Positions 6,679-15,288 of a stretch of DNA of 23,888 nucleotides are shown piece by piece. Made by a program: the position numbers and the translations under genes. The notes beneath the pieces were generated by a model, which did not search any database, was not told where the DNA came from, and worked only from the letters and a program-made list of their open reading frames with translations. The stretch spans positions 1 through 23,888 of the forward strand of contig CANPWR010000011.1 in NCBI GenBank assembly GCA_947584825.1, given 5' to 3'. The stretch comes from an uncultured Clostridia bacterium. GTDB lineage: Bacteria > Bacillota > Clostridia > Oscillospirales > Ruminococcaceae. The stretch's first letter is position 1. Every line of letters starts with the position of its first letter.

Positions 6679-6764
6679 TTTTACTTCAATCCTTTATATA
6701 GTTTTATCTGTCTAAAAGCATTACGCTTTTTAATCAAATTAAATTCTTAACATACATCTATACA

Positions 6765-7121
6765 TTATGGCGTTATAAATCCAGAAACGTCAATATGCTC
6801 ACCGTCAGCCCAAAGACGTTCAAGGTTATAATGCTCTCTTGTCTCTTTATAAAACACGTGAACAACTACATCGCCGTAGTCAATAATTATCCAGTTTGCG
6901 TTACGCTCACCCTCAACTCTCAAAGGCTCTGCTCCCTGCTTCTTCATTTTGAATTCAACCTCGTCTGCCAATGCCCTTGTCTGGGTTGTTGACGTACCGT
7001 TTGCTATAATAAAATAATCTGCTATTATAGTCAAATCGCTTATTTTGATTGCCTGTATATCCTCAGCTTTTTTTGAGTCCAAAGTTTTTATAATAAGACC
7101 TAGCTTTTCATCAAGAGTCAT
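6765..7121 (-). CDS. rsfS: Ribosomal silencing factor RsfS (Iojap/YbeB)
   Basis: RsfS binds protein L14 on the large subunit and blocks subunit joining in stationary phase or starvation. The 118-residue protein shows the family segments DYFIIANGTSTTQTRALADE and WIIIDYGDVVVHVFYKETRE, followed by the YNLERLW box near the C-terminus. Length is typical. The ATG at 7121 has GGAG 8 nt upstream. It lies 23 nt after yqeK, in the same order as the Bacillus nadD-yqeK-yqeL (rsfS) cluster. The identity is secure. Confidence 0.95.
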   Translation of the reverse strand: MTLDEKLGLIIKTLDSKKAEDIQAIKISDLTIIADYFIIANGTSTTQTRALADEVEFKMKKQGAEPLRVEGERNANWIIIDYGDVVVHVFYKETREHYNLERLWADGEHIDVSGFITP

Positions 7122-7144
7122 TTACATTTCTCCTTTTTTACTTC

Positions 7145-7753
7145 TTACTTTTTCAATTCACTTATATATTCATTATACGCCAATAGCGTTGATTTTACTA
7201 GTCTGCACTCTTTATTAACTGTGCTTTTAATAGAATATTTTAGCGCCTCCAACATTCCTATATCCAAATTCTTATATGCAAGCTTTCTGTACTTCTTCAC
7301 ATCGCTGTATGTTCGGTCGACTGATACCAAATCTGCCAGGTATACTATCTTTTCAAGCGTTGACATACCCTCTCTTGCAACAGTATGATACCTGACAGCG
7401 TTCTGAATGTCATTATCAGTTATTTTGAATTTTTCTTCAATATACACAGAACCTGCAATGGCATGATATAAGGATTTTGAAGTCATTTCAACATCGTCAA
7501 CATACGTTTTGCATCTTGACATAAGCTCAAGCTGTTTCTTTGTACTGTCTTCCTTACACACATCGTGAACAAGACCTGCAAGATATGCTTTTTTTTCATC
7601 AAAATCATTTTCTTTGGCAAGAGACTTTGCCTCATTTGCTACGCAAATTGAATGATGATAACGCTCCTTGCTTAGTCTTTCCTTTAAACAGTTTTTATAA
7701 TATTTTATTTTATCCTCATATTTTAAATAGTCTAAATTATCAAAATCCGTCAA
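7145..7753 (-). CDS. yqeK: HD-domain Ap4A hydrolase YqeK
   Basis: YqeK enzymes are HD-domain symmetrical bis(5'-nucleosyl)-tetraphosphatases that split Ap4A into two ADP, using a bound metal pair. Metal ligands are visible as RYHHS (His33-His34) and LVHDVCKE (His63-Asp64), with a further His segment (AVRYHTVAREGM) and DLVSVDR towards the C-terminus. At 202 aa it is the usual size. No internal Met offers another start: TTG at 7753 has AAAGGA 9 nt upstream and lies inside the nadD gene, overlapping it by 14 nt. That overlap suggests translational coupling with nadD. Identity comes from the HD pattern plus the conserved nadD-yqeK-rsfS order. Confidence 0.92.
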   Translation of the reverse strand: MTDFDNLDYLKYEDKIKYYKNCLKERLSKERYHHSICVANEAKSLAKENDFDEKKAYLAGLVHDVCKEDSTKKQLELMSRCKTYVDDVEMTSKSLYHAIAGSVYIEEKFKITDNDIQNAVRYHTVAREGMSTLEKIVYLADLVSVDRTYSDVKKYRKLAYKNLDIGMLEALKYSIKSTVNKECRLVKSTLLAYNEYISELKK

Positions 7754-8372
7754 TATACAATTTCCTTTCCAGAATGTATTTTACTACCTTTTCATCTAAA
7801 TAGCAAGTAAGTTTTTCACAATCCTGATTATTAACAGCCGTTCTTATATCGGTTGAGGATATTTCAAGTGGATCTGACGGTACGATCATAACCTCACCGC
7901 CCTGCTTTATAAGCTCATTTGCATAATTCTCAAGTTCACTTGTATCATCATCACTGCGGCTTATACAAACTAATGTACACAGTTTTAGGATTTCACTATA
8001 TTTATACCACTTTTTAAAGTATATAAGCATATCGCTGCCCATTATAAAGTAAAGCTTATAATCTTTATCCGGATATACTTTTCTAAGTTCCCTAAGAGTT
8101 TCAACAGAATAGCTTTTGCCCTCTCTTTTAAGTTCAATATCACTTATGCAAATATCATTACAGTTTATATTAATATCCTCTAATGACATCTCAATCATTC
8201 TTATTCTGTCTTGCTCACCTGCCAGACATTCAGCCTCTTTATGAGGAGGCACCTTTGATGGAATTATTATGATCCTATCAAATTCAATAGCATTAGAAAC
8301 TTCTGTGATAAGCTTTTTGTGACCATTATGAAACGGATTGAACGTGCCTCCGAAAACAGCAATATTTTTCAT
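7740..8372 (-). CDS. nadD: Nicotinate-nucleotide adenylyltransferase
   Basis: NadD joins nicotinate mononucleotide and ATP to form deamido-NAD in NAD synthesis. The nucleotidyltransferase signature is at the N-terminus (FGGTFNPFHNGH, residues 7-18, with HNGH at 15-18), and the ISSTDIR motif lies near the C-terminus. I start it at ATG 8372 (MKNIAVFGG), where the family begins. A TTG at 8384 would add four residues but sits directly against the AAGGA. That AAGGA is 13 nt from the ATG, rather far, and lies in a small hairpin (CCAAT/ATTGG). The 3' end overlaps yqeK by 14 nt. The product is certain; the start is likely but not proven. Confidence 0.95.
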   Translation of the reverse strand: MKNIAVFGGTFNPFHNGHKKLITEVSNAIEFDRIIIIPSKVPPHKEAECLAGEQDRIRMIEMSLEDININCNDICISDIELKREGKSYSVETLRELRKVYPDKDYKLYFIMGSDMLIYFKKWYKYSEILKLCTLVCISRSDDDTSELENYANELIKQGGEVMIVPSDPLEISSTDIRTAVNNQDCEKLTCYLDEKVVKYILERKLYIDGF

Positions 8373-8380
8373 ATCTATTA

Positions 8381-8394
8381 CCAATCCTTATTGG
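8381..8394 (-). repeat. Small hairpin carrying the nadD ribosome-binding site
   Basis: On the minus strand, CCAAT-AAGG-ATTGG forms a 5-bp stem. Its 4-nt loop is AAGG, the core of the only Shine-Dalgarno-like sequence before nadD. A second 6-bp hairpin (8426-8441) straddles the upstream yhbY stop. Both stems are short and could be chance. Confidence 0.3.
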
Positions 8395-8435
8395 AATTTA
8401 CACTTGACTTACTATCATACATCAACCGTAAAATA

Positions 8436-8726
8436 TTACGGCAGCTTGATAACAGGCTCTTTTTCATTTTTCTTATACAAAATTCCTATTGAACCTATTA
8501 CCTGAACAACATCTGCGTTTATTGCCTGTGCGATTTCAGAAGACGCCTCCTTTGCATTGTAAAGAGAATTGTCAAGCACACGTATCTTCATAATCTCATG
8601 AACTCGAAGGTAGTCGTCTATCTGGCTGATCTGCATTGCAGAAACACCGCCTTTTCCAATCTGAAACACTGGCTCAAGCTTGTTTGAAATACCTTTTAAA
8701 TATGCCCTCTGCTTTGAAGTAAGCAA
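8436..8726 (-). CDS. yhbY: YhbY-family CRM-domain ribosome assembly protein
   Basis: This 96-residue protein is a single CRM (YhbY) RNA-binding domain that associates with pre-50S particles. The N-terminus MLTSKQRAYLKG and the segment VFQIGKGGVS contain the GxxG-like loop; VVQVIGSIGILYKK follows near the C-terminus. It resembles Bacillus YqeI in length and pattern. The start is TTG at 8726 with AAAGGA 9 nt upstream; a nearby ATG at 8733 is out of frame. It sits upstream of nadD as in the Bacillus yqeI-nadD-yqeK-yqeL cluster. Its stop lies within a 6-bp hairpin (8426-8441). Confidence 0.93.
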   Translation of the reverse strand: MLTSKQRAYLKGISNKLEPVFQIGKGGVSAMQISQIDDYLRVHEIMKIRVLDNSLYNAKEASSEIAQAINADVVQVIGSIGILYKKNEKEPVIKLP

Positions 8727-8750
8727 TAAACATCTTCCTTTCTGATTTCT

Positions 8751-9320
8751 TTATATAATTCTCAACAGTTCTTTAATTGCATTTCCTCTATGTGAAATAC
8801 TGTTTTTTTCATCTTCGCTCATCTGAGCCAGAGTTCTGTTTTTGTAGACAAATATAGGATCGTAACCAAAGCCATTTTTCCCATTTTCTTCATAACCTAT
8901 CTTGCCTTCACAAGTACCTCTGACTGTTTCTATCTCTCCGTTATCCCTGATAAGACAAATTGTGCATACAAATCTTGCTGTACGCCTTTCCTCATCAACT
9001 CCGCTAAGCTGTTCAAGTATTCTCATATTTCTCTCATGAGAAGTCTTAAGACCCTCATAACGTGCCGAATAGATTCCCGGATTTCCATTAAGCGCATCAA
9101 TCTCAAGTCCGCTGTCGTCTGCTATTACATAAGTTTTTGAAATCTCATAAACAGCCTTTGCTTTTAAGACAGCGTTTTCTTCAAAACTTGTTCCTGTTTC
9201 TTCAACCTCAATATCAATTCCTGCCTCCGACTGCGAAACTACCTCAAAACCGAGCGGTGTCAGAATTTCTTTAAACTCTTTGACCTTTCCCTTATTATTA
9301 GTTGCTAAAATAAGTTTCAT
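8751..9320 (-). CDS. rdgB: XTP/dITP pyrophosphatase (RdgB/HAM1 family)
   Basis: The enzyme hydrolyses deaminated purine triphosphates (dITP, XTP) to monophosphates, keeping them out of DNA and RNA. Family motifs are TNNKGK at residues 7-12, DDSGLEIDALNGNPGIYSAR and ISHRGNA. I start at ATG 9320 (MKLILATNNKGK), the family's usual N-terminus, giving 189 aa. The frame is open back to a TTG at 9356, which has no ribosome site. GGAG lies 13 nt before the ATG, so initiation may be modest. The 61-nt gap after the ArsC/Spx gene contains a GGAGTACTCC palindrome and a TATAAT-like box too close to the start to serve as a normal promoter. Confidence 0.95.
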   Translation of the reverse strand: MKLILATNNKGKVKEFKEILTPLGFEVVSQSEAGIDIEVEETGTSFEENAVLKAKAVYEISKTYVIADDSGLEIDALNGNPGIYSARYEGLKTSHERNMRILEQLSGVDEERRTARFVCTICLIRDNGEIETVRGTCEGKIGYEENGKNGFGYDPIFVYKNRTLAQMSEDEKNSISHRGNAIKELLRII

Positions 9321-9381
9321 TACTATAATTATACTCCGTCGGGAGTACTCCTCCAATTTATAAATTCATTTTTATCAACTT

Positions 9382-9735
9382 TTAAACTTTTTCTTCCCAT
9401 TGACTTTCCTTAAAACCTACAAGCACAAAATTATCACCTATAAGTATAGGTCTTTTAACAAGCATACCGTCGCTGGAAAGTAACTTTAGCTTTTCATTAT
9501 CCGACATATTATCAAGCTTATCCTTTAGTCCCATTTCACGATAAAGTATTCCGCTTGTGTTAAAAAACCTTTTTATATCAAGACCTGATTTATCACACCA
9601 CTCTTTAAGCTCTTCAAAGCTTGGATTTTCCTCCTTGATATGACGATCAATATATTTAACGCCTTTGCTGTCTAAAAAAGACTTTGCCCTTTTACATGTT
9701 GTGCATTTGGGGTATTCTATAAATAATAAGCTCAT
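9382..9735 (-). CDS. ArsC/Spx-family thioredoxin-fold protein
   Basis: A 117-residue thioredoxin-like protein with a redox CTTC motif at residues 11-14 (YPKCTTCKRAK). It also has a cis-proline segment VKRPILIGDN, which is diagnostic for the ArsC/Spx/YffB fold. Arsenate reductases of this fold usually have a single active Cys in CGTCR, so CxxC points to the Spx-like or YffB-like branch. Spx is larger and binds RNA polymerase, and I cannot see evidence for that here. No ars genes are nearby. The ATG at 9735 has AAGGAGAG about 7 nt upstream. It lies between ftsY and rdgB in the long minus-strand run. Redox function is inferred; the substrate is unknown. Confidence 0.85.
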   Translation of the reverse strand: MSLLFIEYPKCTTCKRAKSFLDSKGVKYIDRHIKEENPSFEELKEWCDKSGLDIKRFFNTSGILYREMGLKDKLDNMSDNEKLKLLSSDGMLVKRPILIGDNFVLVGFKESQWEEKV

Positions 9736-9755
9736 ATATTATCTCTCCTTTAAAA

Positions 9756-10661
9756 TTACTCAAATAATGCGTCAACAAACTCTCGGGAATTAAACGGTTC
9801 AATATCATCGATTCCCTCGCCGACAGTTACCAGCTTAACCGGTATTTTCAAATCCTCAGTAATAGAAATAATTATTCCGCCCTTTGCAGTACCATCCAGC
9901 TTTGTGAGAATAATTCCCGTAATATCAGCAACCTCGTTAAACTGCTTTGCCTGATTAACGGCATTCTGCCCGGTAGTAGCGTCAAGCGTTAAAAGTACCT
10001 CAAGAGAACACCCCTCTGCCTGCTCATGAACTATTCTAGAAATCTTTTTCAGCTCATCCATAAGGTTTTTCTTGTTGTGAAGTCTTCCTGCAGTATCGCA
10101 TATAACCACGTCAACTGAACGTGCCTTAGCAGCAGTCAATGCGTCAAAAACCACAGCGGCAGGATCGGAACCCTCCTTTTGCTTGATTATAGGAACTCCT
10201 GCTCTTTGTGTCCATACCTCAAGCTGTTCAATAGCAGCGGCACGAAATGTATCCGCTGCGGCAACAAGCACCTTTTTACCGTCGTTTCTAAGCTGATTTG
10301 CAAGCTTTCCTATAGTTGTAGTCTTTCCTACTCCGTTTACACCTATAACCAGAATAACTGACGGCTTTGTAGAAAGGTCAAGCTCCTTTTCTTCACCTAG
10401 CATATCCGATATAACATCTTTAAGCAAATCTTTTATCATAGCAGGATCGGTTATGCCCTCTGTTTTAACACGTTCTCTCAGCTCGTCGCATATTCGCATT
10501 GATGTGTTTACTCCAATATCACACATAATAAGAGTTTCCTCAAGCTCTTCGAAAAGATCTTCGTCGATTTTTGTAAACACTCCGAGCATTGCATTTATTT
10601 TACCCAAAAATGCATTATTTGTCTTTGATAATCCGGATCTCAGTTTTTTAAATAAACCCAT
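9756..10661 (-). CDS. ftsY: Signal recognition particle receptor FtsY
   Basis: FtsY is the SRP-receptor GTPase that delivers nascent membrane proteins to the translocon at the cytoplasmic membrane. After a short helical N region the NG domain shows the P-loop GVNGVGKT (107-114), DTFRAAAIEQL, DTAGR and TKLDGTAKGG. There is no long acidic A domain as in E. coli, which is normal for Firmicutes. I start at ATG 10661 (MGLFKKLRSG) because AGGTGA sits 8 nt upstream. A GTG at 10673 is part of that ribosome site and an unlikely start. It follows smc by 26 nt, the common rnc-smc-ftsY order. Confidence 0.97.
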   Translation of the reverse strand: MGLFKKLRSGLSKTNNAFLGKINAMLGVFTKIDEDLFEELEETLIMCDIGVNTSMRICDELRERVKTEGITDPAMIKDLLKDVISDMLGEEKELDLSTKPSVILVIGVNGVGKTTTIGKLANQLRNDGKKVLVAAADTFRAAAIEQLEVWTQRAGVPIIKQKEGSDPAAVVFDALTAAKARSVDVVICDTAGRLHNKKNLMDELKKISRIVHEQAEGCSLEVLLTLDATTGQNAVNQAKQFNEVADITGIILTKLDGTAKGGIIISITEDLKIPVKLVTVGEGIDDIEPFNSREFVDALFE

Positions 10662-10687
10662 AATATAATTCACCTGTAAGATTAATA

Positions 10688-13600
10688 TTATTCTATTTCC
10701 ATCTGCTGTCCTACTTCCATTTTAAGAAGCTTTGAAACACCCTTTTCCTGCATGGTTACACCGTAAAGAATATCGCACTCTTCCATTGTACCACGCCTGT
10801 GAGTGATAAGTATAAATTGAGTTTTATCAGTAAAGTTTCTCAGATACTGTGCATATTTCGTTACATTGACGTCGTCGAGAGCCGCTTCAATCTCATCAAG
10901 AATACAAAACGGCGACGGCTTTATTTTAAGTATTGAGAAGTAAATTGCAATCGCAACAAATGCCTGCTCTCCTCCCGACAAGCTCATAAGGTTTTTGATA
11001 ACCTTTCCCGGAGGAGCAACCTTAATATCAATTCCCGATTCAAGTATATTCTCAGGATCAGACAGCACAAGCTCTGCTGAACCGCCTCCGAAAAGCTCTA
11101 CGAAAATCTTCTTAAAATTGTCGTTGATTTTATTAAAGCTTTCTGAGAAAATCACCTTCATATTTTCGGTAAGCTCGTCAATCAGCTTTTCAAGCTCATT
11201 TTTAGATTTCACAACGTCTCCAAGCTGAGCCTTCATAAACTCATACCGTTTTGAAACCTCTGCATACTCCTCAATTGCCTCAAGATTTACAGAACCCAAA
11301 GCCTTCATTTTATTCTTTATAGAATTAAGTTCTCTATTTGCTTCTGTTCTGTCCTCAATAGGCTTTGCTTCGGCAACGGCTTCGCTTCTTGTAAGTTCAT
11401 ATTCCTCATAAAGCTGTGAAATAATCTTATCAAACTCAGATTGGATAGTAACCTTTTTCTCTGATCCCCTCTCAAGCTCACGGGATATGTTTTCACGCTC
11501 GTCAATTTTGATTTTCTGATATGCTCTCTGCTTAGCACTTCTTGCATCAAAATCCTGATAAGCTGCCTGCTCTTTTCTTATTTCAGCGTTATATTTCTCT
11601 ATTATATTCTTAGAATCAGTAATTCCGTTTCTTATATTGTCGATTGATTTTCTCTTTTCCTCAATCTGCGCTCTACTCTCAAGTATCTGTAAATCTAGCC
11701 TTGTCTTAACATCGCTGGCATTTCTTGCAGCTTCTTTTAACTGCTCAATTGACAGCATAACTGCCTGCTCGTCACGTTCAAGCTCAATAGCCTTGATTTT
11801 CTGCTCAGCAAGCTTTTCTGAAAGAGCCTGCCTGCCTTCCTTAAAGCTTTGAATTTTGGACTGCGTTTCACCTAAATTCTTTTCCTTTTCAGCTATTTGA
11901 ACATTCAATGATTCAAGTTCTTTATGCGCATTTTCATAGCTTTCCTGAGCTGATGATATTTTAGACTTAAGTACGTCAATCTGGTTTTGAGCATCACTCA
12001 GTTTATCATCATAACTTTTACCTAAATCCTTTAAGCGGTTAAGCTCTCCCTCAAATCGAACCTTATCAGTAGTGTGTTCTGACAAAAGCTCCTTTTCACC
12101 TTCAATATCAAGGTTAAGTTTGTTAACCTCCTGCTTCAGACTCTCAAATGTCTGAGATAGCTTTGCAGTTTCGGATTCCAAATCCTCAATTTGAATTTTT
12201 ATTTCCTCTATCTCATTTTTCCTTGTCAGTATTCCAGTTGTGCGTGATACGCTTCCTCCTGTGAATGAACCGCCTGCATTAATAACCTGTCCGTCAAGAG
12301 TGCAAATCTTAAATCTATAGCCGTATTTTTTAGCTATCAAAGTTGCAAGGTCAATATCCTCTGCAATTACGATTCTTCCTAGAAGTGATTTTATTATGTC
12401 AGAAAACCTGTCATCAGCAGAAACAAGATCGCTTGCAATAGCTATAAATCCATCACAGCTTTCAAATCCGCTTTCTTTGAACTCTCTCGGCTTAACAGAC
12501 GTGATCGGTAAAAATGTCGCTCTGCCCGAACGCGTCTCCTTCAAGTGTCTTATAGAACGCTTAGCCGTATCCTCGTTATCAACTATTATATACTGCATTG
12601 CTCCGCCGAGAGCCGTTTCAATGGCAGTTGAGTATCTCCCCTCAACTGTTATAAGCTGTGCAACAGAGCCGAATATACCCTTGATCTGTCCGTGCTTTTT
12701 AGCTTTTATAATTTGCTTTACAGAGTTTGCAAAGCCCTCCATAGAGTTTTCAAGATCGGTTAAAAGATTTACCTTACCTCTCAGTTCTCTGAGTTTGATT
12801 TCCTTTCTTGTATAGCTTTCCCTTGTATCATTTAAAGCCTTTGTTTTCGATTCGTTTAACTTTGTTATACCTGCTATTCTATTATTAAATTCCGAGATTT
12901 TCTCCTCAACCTCACTAATTGCCTTTTGAATTTCCTGCTTCTCCTTATTATTCTCAGCAATCAGCTTTTCCGCATTTTTAATATAAACTTTTCCCTCTTC
13001 GATTAGCTTTTTATTATCATCAGCAGATGACAAACTGCTCTCGACAGTAAATGTAAGCTCCGACTTCTTCAAATACAGTCTGTTGATCTCACTGCCCTTG
13101 TCGCTCACACTTTTATCAAATTCATCAGACTTTTCAGTAATTCCCGAAAGCTCAGTTTCAGTAGCTTCAATCTCTCTGCTAACAGACGACTTTTGCTCTG
13201 CGAGCTTTGTAAGTTCAGCTTCCTTTTGATTAATTTGTTCTTTAAACTCACTGTCGTTGTTCTGTGTTTTTAATATTTGCTCCTCTATACCTTTTATTGC
13301 CTCGTTTATATGTTCTATATCGTTTTCCAAAACGGCTATCTTAGAATTAGCTTCACTGCTCTCGAGTTCGGTATTGTGAATAAGCTCTCTTAGCTCGTCA
13401 ATTCGCTCATTACACCTAGCACGTCCCAAATTATTTTCATCTATCGTTTCATCTATCTCGTCAAGTTCACGAGTCAATGCCTCATACTCGGCAGTACACG
13501 AAAGAATTTTTTCTTCAAGAGATGATAATGTGGTCTTAATCTCATCAAGCTTTGCAACCCATAGAGAAACCTCTAGACCCTTTCGCTCGTCTCTCAGTAT

Positions 13601-14248
13601 AAGATATTTCTTTGCCTTTTCAGACTGTGTTTTTAATGGTCCGACACGTCCTTCAAGCTCTCCTAAAATATCTGTGAGTCTGAGTATATTATCCTCAGAC
13701 GCCGCAAGCTTTCTCTCTGCCTCTGCCTTTTTATATCTGAATTTCGATATTCCTGCCGCCTCTTCAAAAATCTCTCGGCGTTCACTGGATTTTCCCGATA
13801 CTATATCAGCTATTCTTCCCTGACCGATAATCGAATATCCATCTCTGCCGAGACCTGTATCCATAAAAAGCTCGACAACGTCTTTAAGTCTTACCTGATT
13901 GCCGTTTATTATGTATTCACTGTCTCCGTTGCGGTAAAGCTTTCTTGTAACGGAAACAACATCGTTCTCAATATCAAGCGATCTGTCTGTGTTATCTATA
14001 TTCAAAGTGACCGACGCAAATCCTACCGACTTTCTCATCTGTGTACCTGCAAAGATAACGTCCTCCATCTTGCCTCCCCTGAGGCTTTTTGACGACTGCT
14101 CGCCAAGCACCCAGCGTACAGCGTCACCTATATTGGATTTTCCGCTTCCGTTAGGACCAACCACTCCGGTTAAACCCTTATTGAAGTCAAGCACGATTTT
14201 ATCCGGGAAAGACTTAAATCCGTGCATTTCAAGTGATTTCAAATACAT
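10688..14248 (-). CDS. smc: Chromosome segregation ATPase SMC
   Basis: SMC, with ScpA and ScpB, loads on DNA and organises and separates sister chromosomes. The 1186-residue protein has the full layout. The Walker A motif GPNGSGKS is at 31-38, followed by a long coiled coil (about 170-510). The hinge spans about 520-650 (GIFGSVAQLI, then a Gly-rich GGSFTGGS). A second coiled coil runs about 660-1010. The ABC signature LSGGEQA lies near 1088 and Walker B CILDEIEAALDD near 1112. No truncation or frameshift is seen. The ATG at 14248 has AAAGG 10 nt upstream. It sits 32 nt after the Elp3-like radical SAM gene and 26 nt before ftsY. scpA and scpB are not in the window. Confidence 0.98.
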   Translation of the reverse strand: MYLKSLEMHGFKSFPDKIVLDFNKGLTGVVGPNGSGKSNIGDAVRWVLGEQSSKSLRGGKMEDVIFAGTQMRKSVGFASVTLNIDNTDRSLDIENDVVSVTRKLYRNGDSEYIINGNQVRLKDVVELFMDTGLGRDGYSIIGQGRIADIVSGKSSERREIFEEAAGISKFRYKKAEAERKLAASEDNILRLTDILGELEGRVGPLKTQSEKAKKYLILRDERKGLEVSLWVAKLDEIKTTLSSLEEKILSCTAEYEALTRELDEIDETIDENNLGRARCNERIDELRELIHNTELESSEANSKIAVLENDIEHINEAIKGIEEQILKTQNNDSEFKEQINQKEAELTKLAEQKSSVSREIEATETELSGITEKSDEFDKSVSDKGSEINRLYLKKSELTFTVESSLSSADDNKKLIEEGKVYIKNAEKLIAENNKEKQEIQKAISEVEEKISEFNNRIAGITKLNESKTKALNDTRESYTRKEIKLRELRGKVNLLTDLENSMEGFANSVKQIIKAKKHGQIKGIFGSVAQLITVEGRYSTAIETALGGAMQYIIVDNEDTAKRSIRHLKETRSGRATFLPITSVKPREFKESGFESCDGFIAIASDLVSADDRFSDIIKSLLGRIVIAEDIDLATLIAKKYGYRFKICTLDGQVINAGGSFTGGSVSRTTGILTRKNEIEEIKIQIEDLESETAKLSQTFESLKQEVNKLNLDIEGEKELLSEHTTDKVRFEGELNRLKDLGKSYDDKLSDAQNQIDVLKSKISSAQESYENAHKELESLNVQIAEKEKNLGETQSKIQSFKEGRQALSEKLAEQKIKAIELERDEQAVMLSIEQLKEAARNASDVKTRLDLQILESRAQIEEKRKSIDNIRNGITDSKNIIEKYNAEIRKEQAAYQDFDARSAKQRAYQKIKIDERENISRELERGSEKKVTIQSEFDKIISQLYEEYELTRSEAVAEAKPIEDRTEANRELNSIKNKMKALGSVNLEAIEEYAEVSKRYEFMKAQLGDVVKSKNELEKLIDELTENMKVIFSESFNKINDNFKKIFVELFGGGSAELVLSDPENILESGIDIKVAPPGKVIKNLMSLSGGEQAFVAIAIYFSILKIKPSPFCILDEIEAALDDVNVTKYAQYLRNFTDKTQFILITHRRGTMEECDILYGVTMQEKGVSKLLKMEVGQQMEIE

Positions 14249-14280
14249 ATATAATACGCCTTTCTGATTCTTATATATTC

Positions 14281-15288
14281 CTACTCAGTTTTTATTAACC
14301 TGATTTTTTCCTTTTGCCTGTCGCTCTGTACGACTTTAATGTCAATTCCAATACTTTTAAAGTACTCTATGTTAGACCTTTTTTGCCCAATTACTTTACT
14401 GACAAATTTAGGACTTACGCTTATAACTGCTTTTCTAACATTCTTGCTGCAGCTTTGAAGCATCTGTATAATCTCGTTTTTATAAAGTTCGCTTTCACAC
14501 AATTCCCTGAAAGCAGGATGATAAAATCCGCCTATACAATCCTTTTCTACAACTTCGCTTGCGTGAAGTCCCAGCTTTATTACGGCTATCCCGTTTTTCT
14601 CAAACAATGATAAAATTTTCGACGACAGCTTTACTGCACATTCAAAGCTAAACGGAACATATTCACCGCTTTTGAACAAATCGCCAAGTCGGGTATTCTC
14701 CATAATAACCACAGGATAGATTCTTGCTTCATTGGGGGACAGCTTTACGATCTCCTCTGCTGTGTACATATCGATCTCAGGAGTAGATTTATAAAGTCCA
14801 ACCATCATCTGCAATCCCAGCCTAAACCCAAACTCCTTGATCAGCTCTGATGCATTTATAACATCCTGTCTTGTATGTCCCCTCTCATTAGCAGTCAAAA
14901 CTTCATTATTCATAGACTGACAGCCCAGTTCAATTGTCGTAACGTGATTATCCCTTAGGAGCGTTAGAATATCTTTGTCGATATAATCAGGTCTAGTAGA
15001 AATTCTAATCCCGCTGAACTTGCCTTTACCGATAAATGGCTGAGCTGACGATAAAAGCTCAATCATATACTCACGTTTTATCGCAGTAAAGCTTCCTCCG
15101 AAAAAAGAAATTTCTGTATTTTCTCTGTCTGACTTATCAATTTCATTCATAGCTTTGTTGAGAGTGCTTTTAATATCCTCAGCATGAGGGATTTTCGACT
15201 GCCCAGTTATTGAGTTTTGATTGCAAAAGCTGCATTTATGCGGACAACCTACATGAGGAATGAAAAAAGAAATATTAATTTTTGCCAT
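14281..15288 (-). CDS. Elp3-like radical SAM protein without acetyltransferase domain
   Basis: The 335-residue product carries the [4Fe-4S] radical SAM triad in CPHKCSFCNQ near residue 14-23 (CxxxCxxC). A glycine-rich ISFFGGSFTAI SAM-binding stretch follows, then the RISTRPDYID and IELGCQSM segments typical of the Elp3 subgroup. The C-terminal GNAT domain of true Elp3 is absent. The chemistry and substrate are unknown; tRNA modification is a guess from the subgroup. I start at ATG 15288 (MAKINISFF), where GGAG lies 10 nt upstream. The frame is open 24 codons further into rnc, but those residues are basic and unlike the family. The chosen start overlaps the end of rnc by 14 nt, so the two are probably translationally coupled. 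smc follows. Confidence 0.85.
   Translation of the reverse strand: MAKINISFFIPHVGCPHKCSFCNQNSITGQSKIPHAEDIKSTLNKAMNEIDKSDRENTEISFFGGSFTAIKREYMIELLSSAQPFIGKGKFSGIRISTRPDYIDKDILTLLRDNHVTTIELGCQSMNNEVLTANERGHTRQDVINASELIKEFGFRLGLQMMVGLYKSTPEIDMYTAEEIVKLSPNEARIYPVVIMENTRLGDLFKSGEYVPFSFECAVKLSSKILSLFEKNGIAVIKLGLHASEVVEKDCIGGFYHPAFRELCESELYKNEIIQMLQSCSKNVRKAVISVSPKFVSKVIGQKRSNIEYFKSIGIDIKVVQSDRQKEKIRLIKTE

Noticed and set aside
6714..6730. AAAAGC/GCTTTT hairpin between rsfS and leuS as a terminator or T-box remnant
   Set aside because: The stem is AT-rich with no T-run after it, and none of the conserved T-box sequence is present in the 86-nt gap.
9332..9355. TTGGAG-17-TATAAT before rdgB as a promoter
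   Set aside because: The -35 matches at only 3 of 6, and transcription would start almost at the rdgB ATG, leaving no room for a ribosome site.
9382..9735. Reading the ArsC-fold gene as an arsenate-resistance gene
   Set aside because: It has CTTC rather than a typical ArsC site, and no arsB, acr3, arsR or related gene is nearby.
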